22,369 nucleotides of DNA from positions 1 through 22,369 of IMG/VR virus record IMGVR_UViG_3300025887_000155, one strand, 5' to 3'. Made by a program: the position numbers and the translations under genes. Positions 9,701 to 16,855 of the stretch are shown here, in pieces (the stretch's first letter is position 1; each line of letters opens with the position of its first letter). The notes beneath the pieces are model-generated. The model did no database searches, was not told where the DNA came from, and saw only the letters and a program-made list of their open reading frames with translations. Origin of the DNA: a virus.

Positions 9701-10944
9701 TTAGTCATTGTTCCAAATATCCTTTGCGTTGCCATCGCTGTAAGACCAGCTTGTTGAGTTGCTGCTCTAAACTTAATGTATCTATTTGTTATAGTAACTA
9801 AATCAGCACCATAAGCTTGAGCCGTAGTTCTAAGAAAACTAGTGGTTTGATGTAATTCATATGTATTTTTTATAACAGCTTCCATAGAGAATCTCATGGA
9901 ATCCAACTTCTTCGTTAAAGAAAAAGCATTCTTTATTAGGCCAGCAAATAATGTAGCACCTCCAATAAGTCCGAAAGCTGAAACCAAACTTCGCACCCCT
10001 CTCATAGCGCCTTTTAAGCCTGTGTTAGTAAACTTTTGTGTAGCCGAGTTTGCGTGGTTTATTCTATTTGTTAGCTTATCATATTCTTTTTGCGCTCTTC
10101 TAGTTGCTCTTGAGTTCTTTCCTTGAGTAGTCATCAAGTCTTGAAGAACTTTTTTAGCTTCTTTTTGCTTTTCGACCAACTTGTTGTATGGCCTGTTCAT
10201 TTCAATATAAGCTGCTTTCTGCCTTTGTAATGCTTCTTTGTTTCTTTGTATAGCATCAGCTTCTTTTAGCTTATTCTGTACAGCTTTTTTTGAATTCGCT
10301 GCGTCTCTTGCTGAAGTTTTTTCCCATTCCTTATAATCTTCATTAAGCTTCTTTAAGGAATCACTAGTTCTACCAATAGCGTTAGCATCCTCCTTCATTT
10401 GCGCTGTTACCTGACCAGATATACCTTTTTCTCTAGCTGTTTTTTGAGCTTTTATTAACGCATCTTCTTTATCATAATAAGCAACTATTTTATCATGTCT
10501 TTTCTTCTCTGCCTCAGACAATCCTTGTATAGCATTTTGATTTTTAGCAATGTTATTTAATCTAGCTTGTTCAGCAGCTATATCTTTTTTTACTAAAGCG
10601 TCTTGTTTTGTGTAATAATCAACTATTTTATCATGTCTCTTCTTTTCAGCAGCCGTTAAACCTACTACACTATTCTGGAATTTAGCAATATTTTCTAACT
10701 TCTTTTGCCATAAAGAAGTCTCTTTAGAACCTTGTGAATTCACAGTATTCTGTAAAGACTTTAAAGCTCCTTCAAGTTCTTTTATTTTCGCAGTTTGATT
10801 TTCAGCGCCTAACCCTTGTTGTGCGAATTGTTTTGCATTAGCATTAAGCTTAGTTATCGTATCGTTTAAAGCCAATACACCCTGTTCAATGGCTGAAACC
10901 ATTGCTAGTGCTGCGTCCTTCGATTCTTGAAAATTATTACCCAT
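6754..10944 (-). CDS. Tape measure protein (1396 aa)
   Basis: This sets tail length and is fed through the tail tube. Residues 345-525 or so match the conserved phage tape measure domain, with the telltale GKITTEELRRQLGERLPGAM, MGVTTRELDEMLKKGE and KDVLPKFAEQ. Residues 50-300 are Lys/Glu/Gln-rich coiled coil and contain a duplicated segment (83-122 and 129-168). Hydrophobic stretches at about 315-340, 550-600, 617-635 and 1219-1247 fit the membrane-active parts seen in such proteins. Residues 640-1215 are again mostly coiled coil. At the usual 1.5 angstroms per residue the tail would be near 200 nm; this is an estimate. The start overlaps the chaperone-like gene by 8 nt, and the stop overlaps the next start as TAATG with a GGAGT purine stretch just ahead. 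Confidence 0.93.
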   Translation of the reverse strand: MGNNFQESKDAALAMVSAIEQGVLALNDTITKLNANAKQFAQQGLGAENQTAKIKELEGALKSLQNTVNSQGSKETSLWQKKLENIAKFQNSVVGLTAAEKKRHDKIVDYYTKQDALVKKDIAAEQARLNNIAKNQNAIQGLSEAEKKRHDKIVAYYDKEDALIKAQKTAREKGISGQVTAQMKEDANAIGRTSDSLKKLNEDYKEWEKTSARDAANSKKAVQNKLKEADAIQRNKEALQRQKAAYIEMNRPYNKLVEKQKEAKKVLQDLMTTQGKNSRATRRAQKEYDKLTNRINHANSATQKFTNTGLKGAMRGVRSLVSAFGLIGGATLFAGLIKNAFSLTKKLDSMRFSMEAVIKNTYELHQTTSFLRTTAQAYGADLVTITNRYIKFRAATQQAGLTAMATQRIFGTMTKAAGVLGLKKDELQGIFLALEQMVSKGKITTEELRRQLGERLPGAMDIMANSMGVTTRELDEMLKKGEVITKDVLPKFAEQVEIAFGLNTVDKVETLQAAVSRLTNAWTILVEDFGRDNYVSETLMRIIDGIASNLGTLVKWIYQAIKAWAIYKGIMISLTVASRAYVAVTTAMTIATALFKGGLRAAKIEMIALNVATKANPIGLLISALSLAIGLLISFSDELDGSAKAQRNLNKAIEDGDKWEAKQAAKRTAKMEKEIKEIRDRSQAQIDAAKTELEINKAKAKIIDEQIAYIEKKQRAVQQTIDDAAEDEDKYINVDEGGTRGLNPKTVTGVALPADYEPGPLTIMEKRGLEEVKATIKGYEQTWLDYEDIIGRLENDKGKLKTSDRRELKDVLQDLEDIEAERQKSIAPEAPDILDRIDVLNKEKEAWERLNKAKGTDEESKAKHELDKIYLQTNIDALKELTENTDLSLKMRLEANELLVVEEAKLAELIRDYGIETTKGGAESKKLIEKKFVKEKVAINLAGQERIKTITKTHIAAELEDLRLATQKMTTWQTNAITAERNRLISQGLSREKIEKKMLDFTKEIQREGLIHYLEMSKEKLIAARREAKAMGMYAKAASISDDIANLNAQISELNMPDSEDAKGIEAASNAMREFFNSFAGDVFSEAGLDTFNEMFNNFQLNEITGQWENMWTVMERAAEEGIEKFAFHFNQIAEMAQEAFNFISNLSNQGFEDEYENLERERDIKILFAGESASAQEEIDRQYEAKKRKIQIREAKAKKQQAIFNANIDGAQAIIGAWANPGYPGAIALTAVIAGLTVAKIAAISSQSVPEYFRGTMNAPEGWAMVDEKRPEVHTDRQGNVKSYGESKANMRYLESGDKIYKSRELHFKEELGGVLMDNDITAYNMNNSATPIVNVQRNSNESVVRELKSLKSAVNNKQTSVVNIDKNGFATSMRNGNTTTNKHNNILTLTGKGV
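10441..10698 (-). repeat. Duplicated coiled-coil segment in the tape measure protein
   Basis: Residues 83-122 and 129-168 are two copies of a segment spaced 46 residues apart. Both share AEKKRHDKIV, followed by DYYTKQDALVK in the first copy and AYYDKEDALIK in the second. DNA coordinates are 10698-10579 and 10560-10441. The copies have diverged at many positions, so the duplication is not fresh. Confidence 0.85.
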
Positions 10945-11557
10945 TTGATTTTCGTCTTTCTTCGTTAATTTCGTTAGCTATATTATTTATTTCTAGCCAC
11001 TTCTTAACACTTGTAGTCTTGATATCGATGTTGTTCTTGCCTGTTATCTGTTCAAGTAGAACCGCTTGCTTTTCTATACTTGATTCTTCTCCGGCTAATT
11101 CGTTTTCTTTTTGCAATTCCTTTAACTCGTCTAGCTTTATCCCTAGCTTATTTTCGCTAGATTTTCTTTGCTGTAGTAGTCTTTTTACTTCTACCAACTT
11201 CTTTGCTTTACGATTCCACTTATAACCCCATTCGCCTAAAGCTTCTATGTAAACTTCTAAAGTTTCTTCATGCATCTCCCTCTCAAATATTTCCTTTAAA
11301 AACATACCTGATACTTCATACCTGGTCTGTAGGTAAACAACTTCAGACATTAGCTGATGATAGTATGCAACAGTATTATCATCTATCAGTTCAGCCCATT
11401 CTTTTTTAATAGCTTGCCAGCGCTCGTTAGCGTTTTTAGGTATAGACACTTCGTTATATCCATCAAATTCAACCACTAAGTAGTTAAAGTCTTGTGACTT
11501 GTAAATAATATCGAAATTGTAAATCGGTAAATCACTACAATCTTTGTATAAATTCAT
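10937..11557 (-). CDS. Probable tail assembly chaperone (206 aa)
   Basis: The protein is cytosolic, acidic in its first half and helical. Residues 110-170 are charged coiled coil (RKAKKLVEVKRLLQQRK and LDELKELQKENEL) and the C-terminus ends in a helix with VKKWLEINNIANEINEERR. It has no membrane segment and no catalytic motif. The gene lies immediately before the tape measure gene and overlaps it by 8 nt (AATGGGTAA), the place where siphophages encode the protein that binds and protects the tape measure during assembly. I saw no slippery heptamer in frame that would extend it, so it would be a single-product version. The assignment rests on position and shape. Its leader is structured and lies behind a terminator. 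Confidence 0.55.
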   Translation of the reverse strand: MNLYKDCSDLPIYNFDIIYKSQDFNYLVVEFDGYNEVSIPKNANERWQAIKKEWAELIDDNTVAYYHQLMSEVVYLQTRYEVSGMFLKEIFEREMHEETLEVYIEALGEWGYKWNRKAKKLVEVKRLLQQRKSSENKLGIKLDELKELQKENELAGEESSIEKQAVLLEQITGKNNIDIKTTSVKKWLEINNIANEINEERRKSNG

Positions 11558-11586
11558 TTATATGTTTTTAGATTTTTAATATGACT

Positions 11587-11644
11587 TTCCTTCTAGGATC
11601 GGAGGAATTGTAATCGGTGTAGTCCTTTCGTAAAAGGCGATTAC
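11587..11644 (-). other. Structured leader: two adjacent hairpins ahead of the chaperone-like gene
   Basis: Two inverted repeats sit side by side. At 11610-11644 the arms GTAATCG (11610-11616) and CGATTAC (11638-11644) enclose an inner CCTTT/AAAGG stem with a 4-base loop, leaving a 7-base bulge on one side; read on the minus strand the loop is TACG. At 11587-11607 the arms TTCCTTC and GGAGGAA flank a 7-base loop, with one wobble pair on the plus strand and one mismatch on the minus strand. The element lies in the 209-base gap between two genes, ends 30 nt before the ATG at 11557, and is more G+C rich than its surroundings. It could be a regulatory 5' leader. No known RNA family is recognised. 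Confidence 0.5.
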
Positions 11645-11657
11645 TTGGTAGCTTCAG

Positions 11658-11665
11658 CAAATATA
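11658..11665 (-). promoter_or_regulatory. Candidate -7 box (TATATTTG) ahead of the chaperone-like gene
   Basis: The minus strand reads TATATTTG, a full match to the Bacteroidota -7 consensus TAnnTTTG, directly after the T-tract of a terminator. The only -33-like element is a TTG at 11691-11689, 23 bases away, a little long for this class. If used, the transcript would start near 11652 and carry a leader of about 95 nt with both hairpins. Confidence 0.35.
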
Positions 11666-11698
11666 CAAAAAAATCCCTCAAGAACCACCAAGAGGGAT
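11666..11698 (-). terminator. Intrinsic terminator after the 159-aa gene
   Basis: On the minus strand a perfect 7-bp stem ATCCCTC/GAGGGAT (11698-11692 with 11679-11673) with a 12-base loop is followed at once by seven T residues (11672-11666). This is the classic shape of a factor-independent terminator for the gene ending at 11767. Confidence 0.85.
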
Positions 11699-11766
11699 AA
11701 ACAACTTTCAAAACCTTCCAAATGAAAAATACATAAGTGAAGTGACTGCTAAGATAGTAATTTATT

Positions 11767-12246
11767 TTAGAATTCAAGCATTTGCGCATTTATTTTATTT
11801 AACAAGAAAGGCTCTATGATTTCAACGTTAACTTTATGATTATGTTTCTCAGTAAGGTCGAATATCTCTCCGTATATCGATTCAAGTAGTGATTGCTTAC
11901 CTCTTACAGTACCAATATCATATGTAGATTCATTAACATTCACCGAGTCTAAGTACATGTTTTCAAAAGTTTCTCCTGTCCAGTAGAAGTTGTAAGCCAT
12001 TCCTGGAGTTTTAGGAGTGTAAACATTTTGAGCTTCGGCAAATCTTTCAGTATCAGGAGCATATGTTCCGTCTCCATCAGCATGCTCTAAAGCCATGTCT
12101 AAGGAGTTTTTACCTTTGTTTAATTGGCCATATTTAACTAAATCAATAATCTCTTGCTTATTAGCAATAACAGCCTCTTTACCCCATTGAGGTATCATTT
12201 TTTTTATATTCGCTAAGTTCTTTAGAACTTGTTCTGTAACATTCAT
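11767..12246 (-). CDS. Phage protein of unknown function between two terminators (159 aa)
   Basis: I chose ATG at 12246-12244 (MNVTEQVLKNLANIKK); an upstream in-frame TTG at 12261 lies inside the preceding terminator and is unlikely. The protein is soluble and mixed helical. A central segment TPGMAYNFYWTGETF is reminiscent of small neck or tail-completion proteins of the HK97 gp10 kind, which share a TP...Y..TG.....M pattern, but this is only an impression. It lies between the major tail protein gene and the chaperone-like gene. An intrinsic terminator lies 12 nt before its start and another 69 nt after its stop, so it is a separate transcriptional island. It may be a tail-completion protein with its own dosage, or an inserted accessory gene. 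Confidence 0.6.
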   Translation of the reverse strand: MNVTEQVLKNLANIKKMIPQWGKEAVIANKQEIIDLVKYGQLNKGKNSLDMALEHADGDGTYAPDTERFAEAQNVYTPKTPGMAYNFYWTGETFENMYLDSVNVNESTYDIGTVRGKQSLLESIYGEIFDLTEKHNHKVNVEIIEPFLLNKINAQMLEF

Positions 12247-12257
12247 AATGTAAAGGT

Positions 12258-12292
12258 ACAAAAAAGCCTCTGAACTTAATCAAAGGCTTTTT
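12258..12292 (-). terminator. Intrinsic terminator after the major tail protein gene
   Basis: A stem AAAAAGCCT/AGGCTTTTT (12261-12269 with 12284-12292) with a 14-base loop lies 24 nt after the major tail protein stop. Its A/T flanks make it near-symmetrical, so it would work in both directions; on the minus strand it ends in six T residues. Partial read-through would give high major tail protein and lower downstream expression. Confidence 0.75.
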
Positions 12293-12315
12293 AAAAATTC
12301 TACAATTAATTCGTA

Positions 12316-13242
12316 CTATACTGTTGTAGCACTAGCTAATTGAGACTGATATAAGTCAGTATCTTTTAAGATAACTGTATTGTTTTCTGCTGAATCATAT
12401 AATCGAATAGCGATTATGTCATTAGCAGCTAATGCAGCCACGGTAAACGTGTAAGTACCTTCTGGACTTTCAACAACTGTTTGAGATTCAGTAACACCAT
12501 TTCTAGTGATTAAGAAATCTGTTGTTAAACCACCAACCCATGCGTTTTGGTTTTGTTTAGACTTAGCATTAACAACAATAGTTGTTCCTAAATCAGCAGG
12601 CACAGCGTCGAACGTAAGAACAACTTCGTTGATACCGTCTTCTTTTTGAGGTTGGTAACCACTAAGTTCCTTCTGAGAAATATAAAGATAATCACGATCT
12701 AACTCACCACGTTCAGTCATTTGAAAGCCTAAACCTTCTTTCTGACCAACTGAATCAGTAGGGAATGATAACTTCATTGCTTGTAACATACCTATCGTAA
12801 ATCCTCTAAGACTTCCAGTAGTTGATTTTGTACCTAAGATGTTTCCATCCCTGTCCACAAATAACACGTTGTAAGCACCAAAACTATTTAAAGAGTGTAA
12901 AGCTGCGTGAAAAGCCATACCATTAATAAACGTAAGAGCGAACTCATACATACCTAATGTTGCTACTTGCTTGGTTCCGTCTTCTAAAGTTTCAATAACA
13001 TCTTCTGAAGAATTATCAGAGAATGTTTTAGCTCCTTTTAAGATAATTAAATTACCTTCAGCCTGTACTTCTTGTACGTAAGTCTGATCTAGTGTTCTCG
13101 CACCATCAAATTCAAATCCATCAGGAGTGAACCACAATGCTGTAGCTTTCTTGATAAATTGTTTGCATCCTTTCGTGCCTGTTCCGAAAACTGCACCAGC
13201 GCCACATAGCACTAAATTGTAAATTGTGTTTAATATTGCCAT
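12316..13242 (-). CDS. Major tail (tube) protein with C-terminal Ig-like domain (308 aa)
   Basis: Position two to four genes after the capsid and connector genes and ahead of the chaperone/tape-measure pair is that of the tail tube protein. The terminator right after it fits a very abundant product. Residues 1-200 form the likely tube domain (TPDGFEFDGARTLDQTYVQ; KGAKTFSDNSSEDVIETLED; MYEFALTFINGMAFHAALH). Residues 205-308 form a Thr/Val-rich beta domain, from VVLTFDAVPADLGTTIVV to IAIRLYDSAENN, like the Ig-fold decorations on many tail tubes. There is no signal peptide; the hydrophobic N-terminal stretch (LVLCGAGAVFG) is too short and lacks a basic n-region. It starts 1 nt after the previous stop. 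Sheath genes are absent, in line with a non-contractile tail. Confidence 0.75.
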   Translation of the reverse strand: MAILNTIYNLVLCGAGAVFGTGTKGCKQFIKKATALWFTPDGFEFDGARTLDQTYVQEVQAEGNLIILKGAKTFSDNSSEDVIETLEDGTKQVATLGMYEFALTFINGMAFHAALHSLNSFGAYNVLFVDRDGNILGTKSTTGSLRGFTIGMLQAMKLSFPTDSVGQKEGLGFQMTERGELDRDYLYISQKELSGYQPQKEDGINEVVLTFDAVPADLGTTIVVNAKSKQNQNAWVGGLTTDFLITRNGVTESQTVVESPEGTYTFTVAALAANDIIAIRLYDSAENNTVILKDTDLYQSQLASATTV

Positions 13243-13243
13243 T

Positions 13244-13489
13244 TTATTTAACTTTTTGGGTGGCTTTCAGATATCTAAATCCTTCTGCCGTTAATTTTAT
13301 TTTTTCGCCTTTCTCTTTCCAAACTTCACCTACTTTAAATCTACGAGTAACGGTGTATGATTTGGTTTTAGGAGAATCGACTTTCTTTGAAGTAACCACG
13401 ACTTCTGCCTGGTCTTCAGGTAAACTCTCAATAGCTACTAAGCTTTTCTGACGAGTGCCTTTTTTGTTTTTGCGTTCTATTTTATCCAT
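13244..13489 (-). CDS. Small basic phage protein (81 aa)
   Basis: Not recognised. The N-terminal 20 residues are very basic (MDKIERKNKKGTRQKSL), the middle is Val/Thr/Lys-rich, and residues 45-81 look like a small strand-helix unit (VTRRFKVGEVWKEKGEKIKL, then TAEGFRYLKATQ). It lies 1 nt ahead of the major tail protein gene and 9 nt after the tail-terminator candidate, so it is co-expressed with connector and tail genes. Small proteins in this place can be head-tail joining factors, but nothing in the sequence proves it. Confidence 0.55.
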   Translation of the reverse strand: MDKIERKNKKGTRQKSLVAIESLPEDQAEVVVTSKKVDSPKTKSYTVTRRFKVGEVWKEKGEKIKLTAEGFRYLKATQKVK

Positions 13490-13498
13490 TTCTTTTAT

Positions 13499-14050
13499 TT
13501 AACATTGCTCATTAATATAATAACTTAAATCCAGGTTAACACTAAAACAATGAAACGGTTGCGTATCACTTAGTCTAATTCCTGAAGTCTCAAAACCCTG
13601 AAAAACATTCTTAATCCCTTTAGTAATCCCTGTTATTTCAAACCTCTCAAACGCATTGTCACGCAATATAGCGATAACATCTTGTTGGATTTTTTGGTCT
13701 TCTCTTTCAGTTCCAGCATAAGCTTTCTCAAGGTCTAACATGAATACAACTTTAACTTCGGCAAGAAACTTATTCTCGTCCTTAGTCTTGTGTTGTTGAT
13801 TCTCAATAAATGCGAATACCAATGAATAATCATCATCGTAATAAACATCTACATAGTCTCCTTTTGTTGCGTTATACCACTCTGGGTTAATAGCGTTAGA
13901 GTTTGCGTCCGAGCTATGCTCATTCCTATAGACTCTACCATAAGCTGAAATGTCACCTTGTACGCTCGCTGAAAGCAAATCATATAAAGTATTCTTGATA
14001 TTCTCGATATCAACATCTATGCCTAACGGATTAGTGAGACTATTGTTCAT
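13499..14050 (-). CDS. Probable tail terminator / tail completion protein (183 aa)
   Basis: The protein has a mixed alpha/beta layout without membrane segments: an N-terminal helix (IENIKNTLYDLL), strands around YVDVYYDDDYSLVFAF, a helix-rich middle (REDQKIQQDVIAILRD) and a final strand pair in PFHCFSVNLDLSYYI. This order resembles the small alpha/beta tail terminators that cap the tube at the head end, encoded between connector and tube genes as here. The start overlaps the connector gene stop by 11 nt. Family membership was not tested; a profile search against tail-terminator families would settle it. Confidence 0.5.
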   Translation of the reverse strand: MNNSLTNPLGIDVDIENIKNTLYDLLSASVQGDISAYGRVYRNEHSSDANSNAINPEWYNATKGDYVDVYYDDDYSLVFAFIENQQHKTKDENKFLAEVKVVFMLDLEKAYAGTEREDQKIQQDVIAILRDNAFERFEITGITKGIKNVFQGFETSGIRLSDTQPFHCFSVNLDLSYYINEQC

Positions 14051-14645
14051 GAGTTATAGTTCCTGAGACTTGCCCTTTAGTTATTGTTTTTAATAGATTT
14101 CTTTGTGTGCCAAACCTTCTTTGGACAGATTCAATTTCATATCCGTATCTAGTTGCAACACCTAACGTGTAATTGTAGTTTGCGCCTCTAATAGCAAACT
14201 TGTTAGGAGCTGAACGAAATACATCATAATTTAATCTACCTAAGAATTCTTCGGTAAGACGTTTGATACCGTTCTTTCTTGGTGAAGTTGAAATCAACTC
14301 CGAAATAACGATAACCATTCTCAATGAGATTGCCTTATCGAATCCTCTAGGGTATAACACTAGTAAGTTATCGTCTACAGTATCTCTTTCAAAACTATCA
14401 TTAAGAACTTGAGTAACAGCTTGCTTCTTAATAACTTCTAGATAAGTCTGAAAATCAGCCTCGCTTATACCAGCTATAGGTTGACATTCTAAAACGTTTT
14501 CTAGAGTTATAGCGCTGTGTTCATCCTGAAAGTTTGAACCACTTTCGGAAAGTACATTCTCGGCTGAAAGAGAGAAGTCTATTGTGCCGTCTTCCCTCCA
14601 ACCGATTCGTTTAACTAGTTCTAATGATAGTTCTGTTAGAGTCAT
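14040..14645 (-). CDS. Probable head-tail connector protein (201 aa)
   Basis: This is the first gene after the major capsid gene (2 nt gap), the usual place of the adaptor that docks on the portal ring. The protein is largely helical: residues 60-120 (EADFQTYLEVIKKQAVTQV; FDKAISLRMVIVISELI) could form the helical bundle typical of such adaptors, and the C-terminal 50 residues are more strand-like (NYTLGVATRYGYEIESVQRR). There is no catalytic motif. Function is inferred from order and helical content. It overlaps the next gene by 11 nt, consistent with coupled translation. Confidence 0.55.
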   Translation of the reverse strand: MTLTELSLELVKRIGWREDGTIDFSLSAENVLSESGSNFQDEHSAITLENVLECQPIAGISEADFQTYLEVIKKQAVTQVLNDSFERDTVDDNLLVLYPRGFDKAISLRMVIVISELISTSPRKNGIKRLTEEFLGRLNYDVFRSAPNKFAIRGANYNYTLGVATRYGYEIESVQRRFGTQRNLLKTITKGQVSGTITHEQ

Positions 14646-14647
14646 AC

Positions 14648-15670
14648 TTATGAGTTAGCTTGAACTACTTTAAAGATATGAGTTTCTGTAGCTGAATTCA
14701 ACCAAGAACCTTCAATAGCGTATGTTAATGCTATTTCATACTCGTCAACAACATCCTGAACATTACCACCTGAAGCAGCCGTGTCAGCAACGTTACGTTT
14801 AACGTGCATATCTAAGTTAAATCCAAATGCTGGATCAACCATTGTTGTGAATAAACCTTCGTTTGCTCCAACACTACCAGTTCCTCTACGGTTTAACGGT
14901 TCGTTCCAAGTAGTCATACCTACTAATCCTTGCTCCCACATGAACATTGTAGCATCTGCTCCAATAGCCATTTGAGGCTCTTCTACGACAGTAATACCAG
15001 CTAATGAATATTCTGTGTTATCAGCATTAGTTCGTCCGTTAGAAGCTAACTTTCTGTAGTCAGCAGCCATACGTTGGTCACCAACAGCAACAGTATTCAT
15101 TTTATTATACTTGTTTAAAGCTTGAGTCGACTTAGCATATTCAAACACCATGTCTTTATCAGCTAAAGCATTGTCGTATTGGTCATTCGTAACTTCATCA
15201 AATACCATTAACCCATCAGCACCTACTTCAGAACGGTTAGTATTTAACCAGGCTAAATTCGCTGTAGATAAATCAGTATAAAGCGAAATAAGCTTGTTTT
15301 TGATTTCATGTTGTAAGATATCTTCATAAGATAATCTGTTCATGTCAGCTTGTTTCGTTGAAACTTTGAATGTTTGCGTCATTCGAACGTAAGTAATATC
15401 CTTAACAAAAGAATCCGGGAAAGCTGCTGCTGCGTGAGAAGCTGATTTTGCCGATCCTGAAGCTGTATAAACTCTAGTGTTTATATCAACCTTTGTTGGT
15501 TGGATATCAGATTGCTTCAGAGCGTTAAGGTTACGGAAAGTATCGTTTTCCCCAGCCAATAACAACCTTGTCGCTGAATGTTGGTAGTCTCTAAACTCCC
15601 CTTTGTCAATTAAATTATTACTAGCTTTTGTAATAGCAGCTAATAATTGCGTGTCTGTAAGATTCGCCAT
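14648..15670 (-). CDS. Major capsid protein (340 aa)
   Basis: The gene directly follows a scaffold-like gene and precedes the connector genes. Length and composition fit an HK97-fold shell protein: Ala/Asn/Thr-rich, no Cys, no membrane segment. An N-terminal helical part (QLLAAITKASNNLIDKGEF) is followed by a probable loop region near residues 60-80 (VYTASGSAKSASHAAAAF). A mixed alpha/beta core comes next (KDITYVRMTQTFKVSTKQAD; ILQHEIKNKLISLYTDLSTA), and strands such as DMHVKRNVADTAASGG lie near the C-terminus. No long N-terminal delta domain is present, which agrees with a separate scaffold gene 9 nt upstream. It uses ATG at 15670. The identification rests on context and overall shape. Confidence 0.82.
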   Translation of the reverse strand: MANLTDTQLLAAITKASNNLIDKGEFRDYQHSATRLLLAGENDTFRNLNALKQSDIQPTKVDINTRVYTASGSAKSASHAAAAFPDSFVKDITYVRMTQTFKVSTKQADMNRLSYEDILQHEIKNKLISLYTDLSTANLAWLNTNRSEVGADGLMVFDEVTNDQYDNALADKDMVFEYAKSTQALNKYNKMNTVAVGDQRMAADYRKLASNGRTNADNTEYSLAGITVVEEPQMAIGADATMFMWEQGLVGMTTWNEPLNRRGTGSVGANEGLFTTMVDPAFGFNLDMHVKRNVADTAASGGNVQDVVDEYEIALTYAIEGSWLNSATETHIFKVVQANS

Positions 15671-15679
15671 AACTTTTTA

Positions 15680-16483
15680 TTAGTTTAATATTTCAGGATT
15701 CTCTTTTGCCATTTCTTTAAGTAGCGCATTGGCTTCTTCACTACCTACATTAATATTTTTCTCCTTAAGAATAGCTTCGTATTCAGCTAATGTAGATGCT
15801 GTTTGACCTTCTTGGTTATTGCCACTTCCACCACCACGACCAGTAATCACCGGAGCTTTATCCCATCCTTTGCTGTTAACAAATCCTGCTACAGCTTCTG
15901 AAAGGGTTAAATCTTTTTCGCTAGTGTCTTTTAGCTTGTTCCCATTTTGGTAAATACCATCTTCTTTTACTTCATGCGATAAGAAAAATAAACTAGTGGC
16001 CTCACCTTTAGATAACCCTATTGCCTCGGCAAGATTCGGTATCATTGAAGTGACATCACTCTTAGTTGCATTCGTCTTCATTGTATTCTCAAGAGAAGAG
16101 TATTCAGTTTCTTTTTCAGCTATAATCCCTTGTAATTTGCTTATAGAAGTTTCCAACTCTTTTACTTGTGCATCAGGCTCTAATTTTGCGTCTTTAAGAA
16201 TAAGAGCTTTAAAAGAATTCAAGAATCCATCACGGTCTTTTACCCTTTCAGGTAAACCGCCTTTGTCGCTTAAATCTTTAAAAAGCATTTCTCTTGAAGC
16301 AGTAGCTCCTTCGTCATACTTATCTTTACCTATGTTTGTCTTAATCTCGTCAACTTGAGACTGAGTAAACAATGTTGGTAATGTGATATTTTCATCTTCG
16401 TTTTCAGAAGACAAGGACTGTGCTAGTATCTTAGCGTCGATGCCAAGCGATAAAGCTAATGCATCTAGGACTTTTTTATTCAT
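15680..16483 (-). CDS. Capsid scaffolding protein (267 aa)
   Basis: This acidic, Lys/Glu-rich protein lies between the small head gene and the major capsid gene. Residues 105-137 form a coiled coil (QVKELETSISKLQGIIAEKE), the usual core of scaffolds. Residues 145-210 form a second helical segment (MIPNLAEAIGLSKGEATSLF), a Gly-rich linker follows at 215-223 (GRGGGSG), and the C-terminal 35 residues are a short helical tail that could bind the coat (LAEYEAILKEKNINVGSEEA). No protease motif is visible. It probably guides shell assembly inside the prohead and is lost on maturation. It starts 3 nt after the previous stop. Confidence 0.72.
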   Translation of the reverse strand: MNKKVLDALALSLGIDAKILAQSLSSENEDENITLPTLFTQSQVDEIKTNIGKDKYDEGATASREMLFKDLSDKGGLPERVKDRDGFLNSFKALILKDAKLEPDAQVKELETSISKLQGIIAEKETEYSSLENTMKTNATKSDVTSMIPNLAEAIGLSKGEATSLFFLSHEVKEDGIYQNGNKLKDTSEKDLTLSEAVAGFVNSKGWDKAPVITGRGGGSGNNQEGQTASTLAEYEAILKEKNINVGSEEANALLKEMAKENPEILN

Positions 16484-16486
16484 CTT

Positions 16487-16855
16487 TTATTCGTTTATTT
16501 TTTCGGTTAACTTAATACCTCCCATTTGAGGGTGAGGTTGCTTCCCAAATTTCTCTGAATAAGCATTTCTTAATTCTTCAAGTTCAAGTTCAGTAAACGT
16601 TGGAGCTGAAGCTGATTTAGCTTTTCCAGAAGTAGCTTCTTTTTTAGCTGTGTCTTTTTTAGCTGTTGGCTTTTGGTCTTCAGCTAAAATATAACGTCTT
16701 CGGTAAGCGTTTTTGTTACGATTCATTATTTCAGCTTCGTCTTTGGTTATAAAAACCCTTTTCTGAGTCTTCTCGCCTGTTTTTTTGCTAGTGTTTAGCA
16801 ACGGAGTCCATTCTCCTCTGTGTAGTTCTTCTACAAGGAACTTAAATTGTTTCAT
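16487..16855 (-). CDS. Small head protein with Lys/Ala linker and HeH-like C-terminus (122 aa)
   Basis: Residues 1-60 are a small mixed domain (QFKFLVEELHRGEWTPLL). Residues 63-84 are a Lys/Ala-rich flexible linker (PTAKKDTAKKEATSGKAK). Residues 86-120 read like the short HeH/LEM-type helix pair seen at the ends of assorted phage proteins (LEELRNAYSEKFGKQPHPQM). The gene overlaps the portal gene by 14 nt and comes 3 nt before the scaffold gene, so it belongs to head morphogenesis. It might be a minor head or decoration protein. The function is not known. Confidence 0.6.
   Translation of the reverse strand: MKQFKFLVEELHRGEWTPLLNTSKKTGEKTQKRVFITKDEAEIMNRNKNAYRRRYILAEDQKPTAKKDTAKKEATSGKAKSASAPTFTELELEELRNAYSEKFGKQPHPQMGGIKLTEKINE

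Noticed and set aside
10937-11557. Programmed frameshift in the chaperone-like gene
   Set aside because: I found no in-frame slippery heptamer near its 3' end and no overlapping frame that would be joined; it overlaps the tape measure by only 8 nt.
11587-11660. tRNA-like element between the chaperone gene and the terminator
   Set aside because: There are stems, but no T-arm consensus, no anticodon arm in the right place and no 7-bp acceptor closing the whole; it was kept only as a structured leader.
11568-11789. Minus-strand frame of 73 codons between two genes
   Set aside because: It runs through the intrinsic terminator and the hairpin leader and overlaps the end of the 159-aa gene; the residues are translated non-coding DNA.
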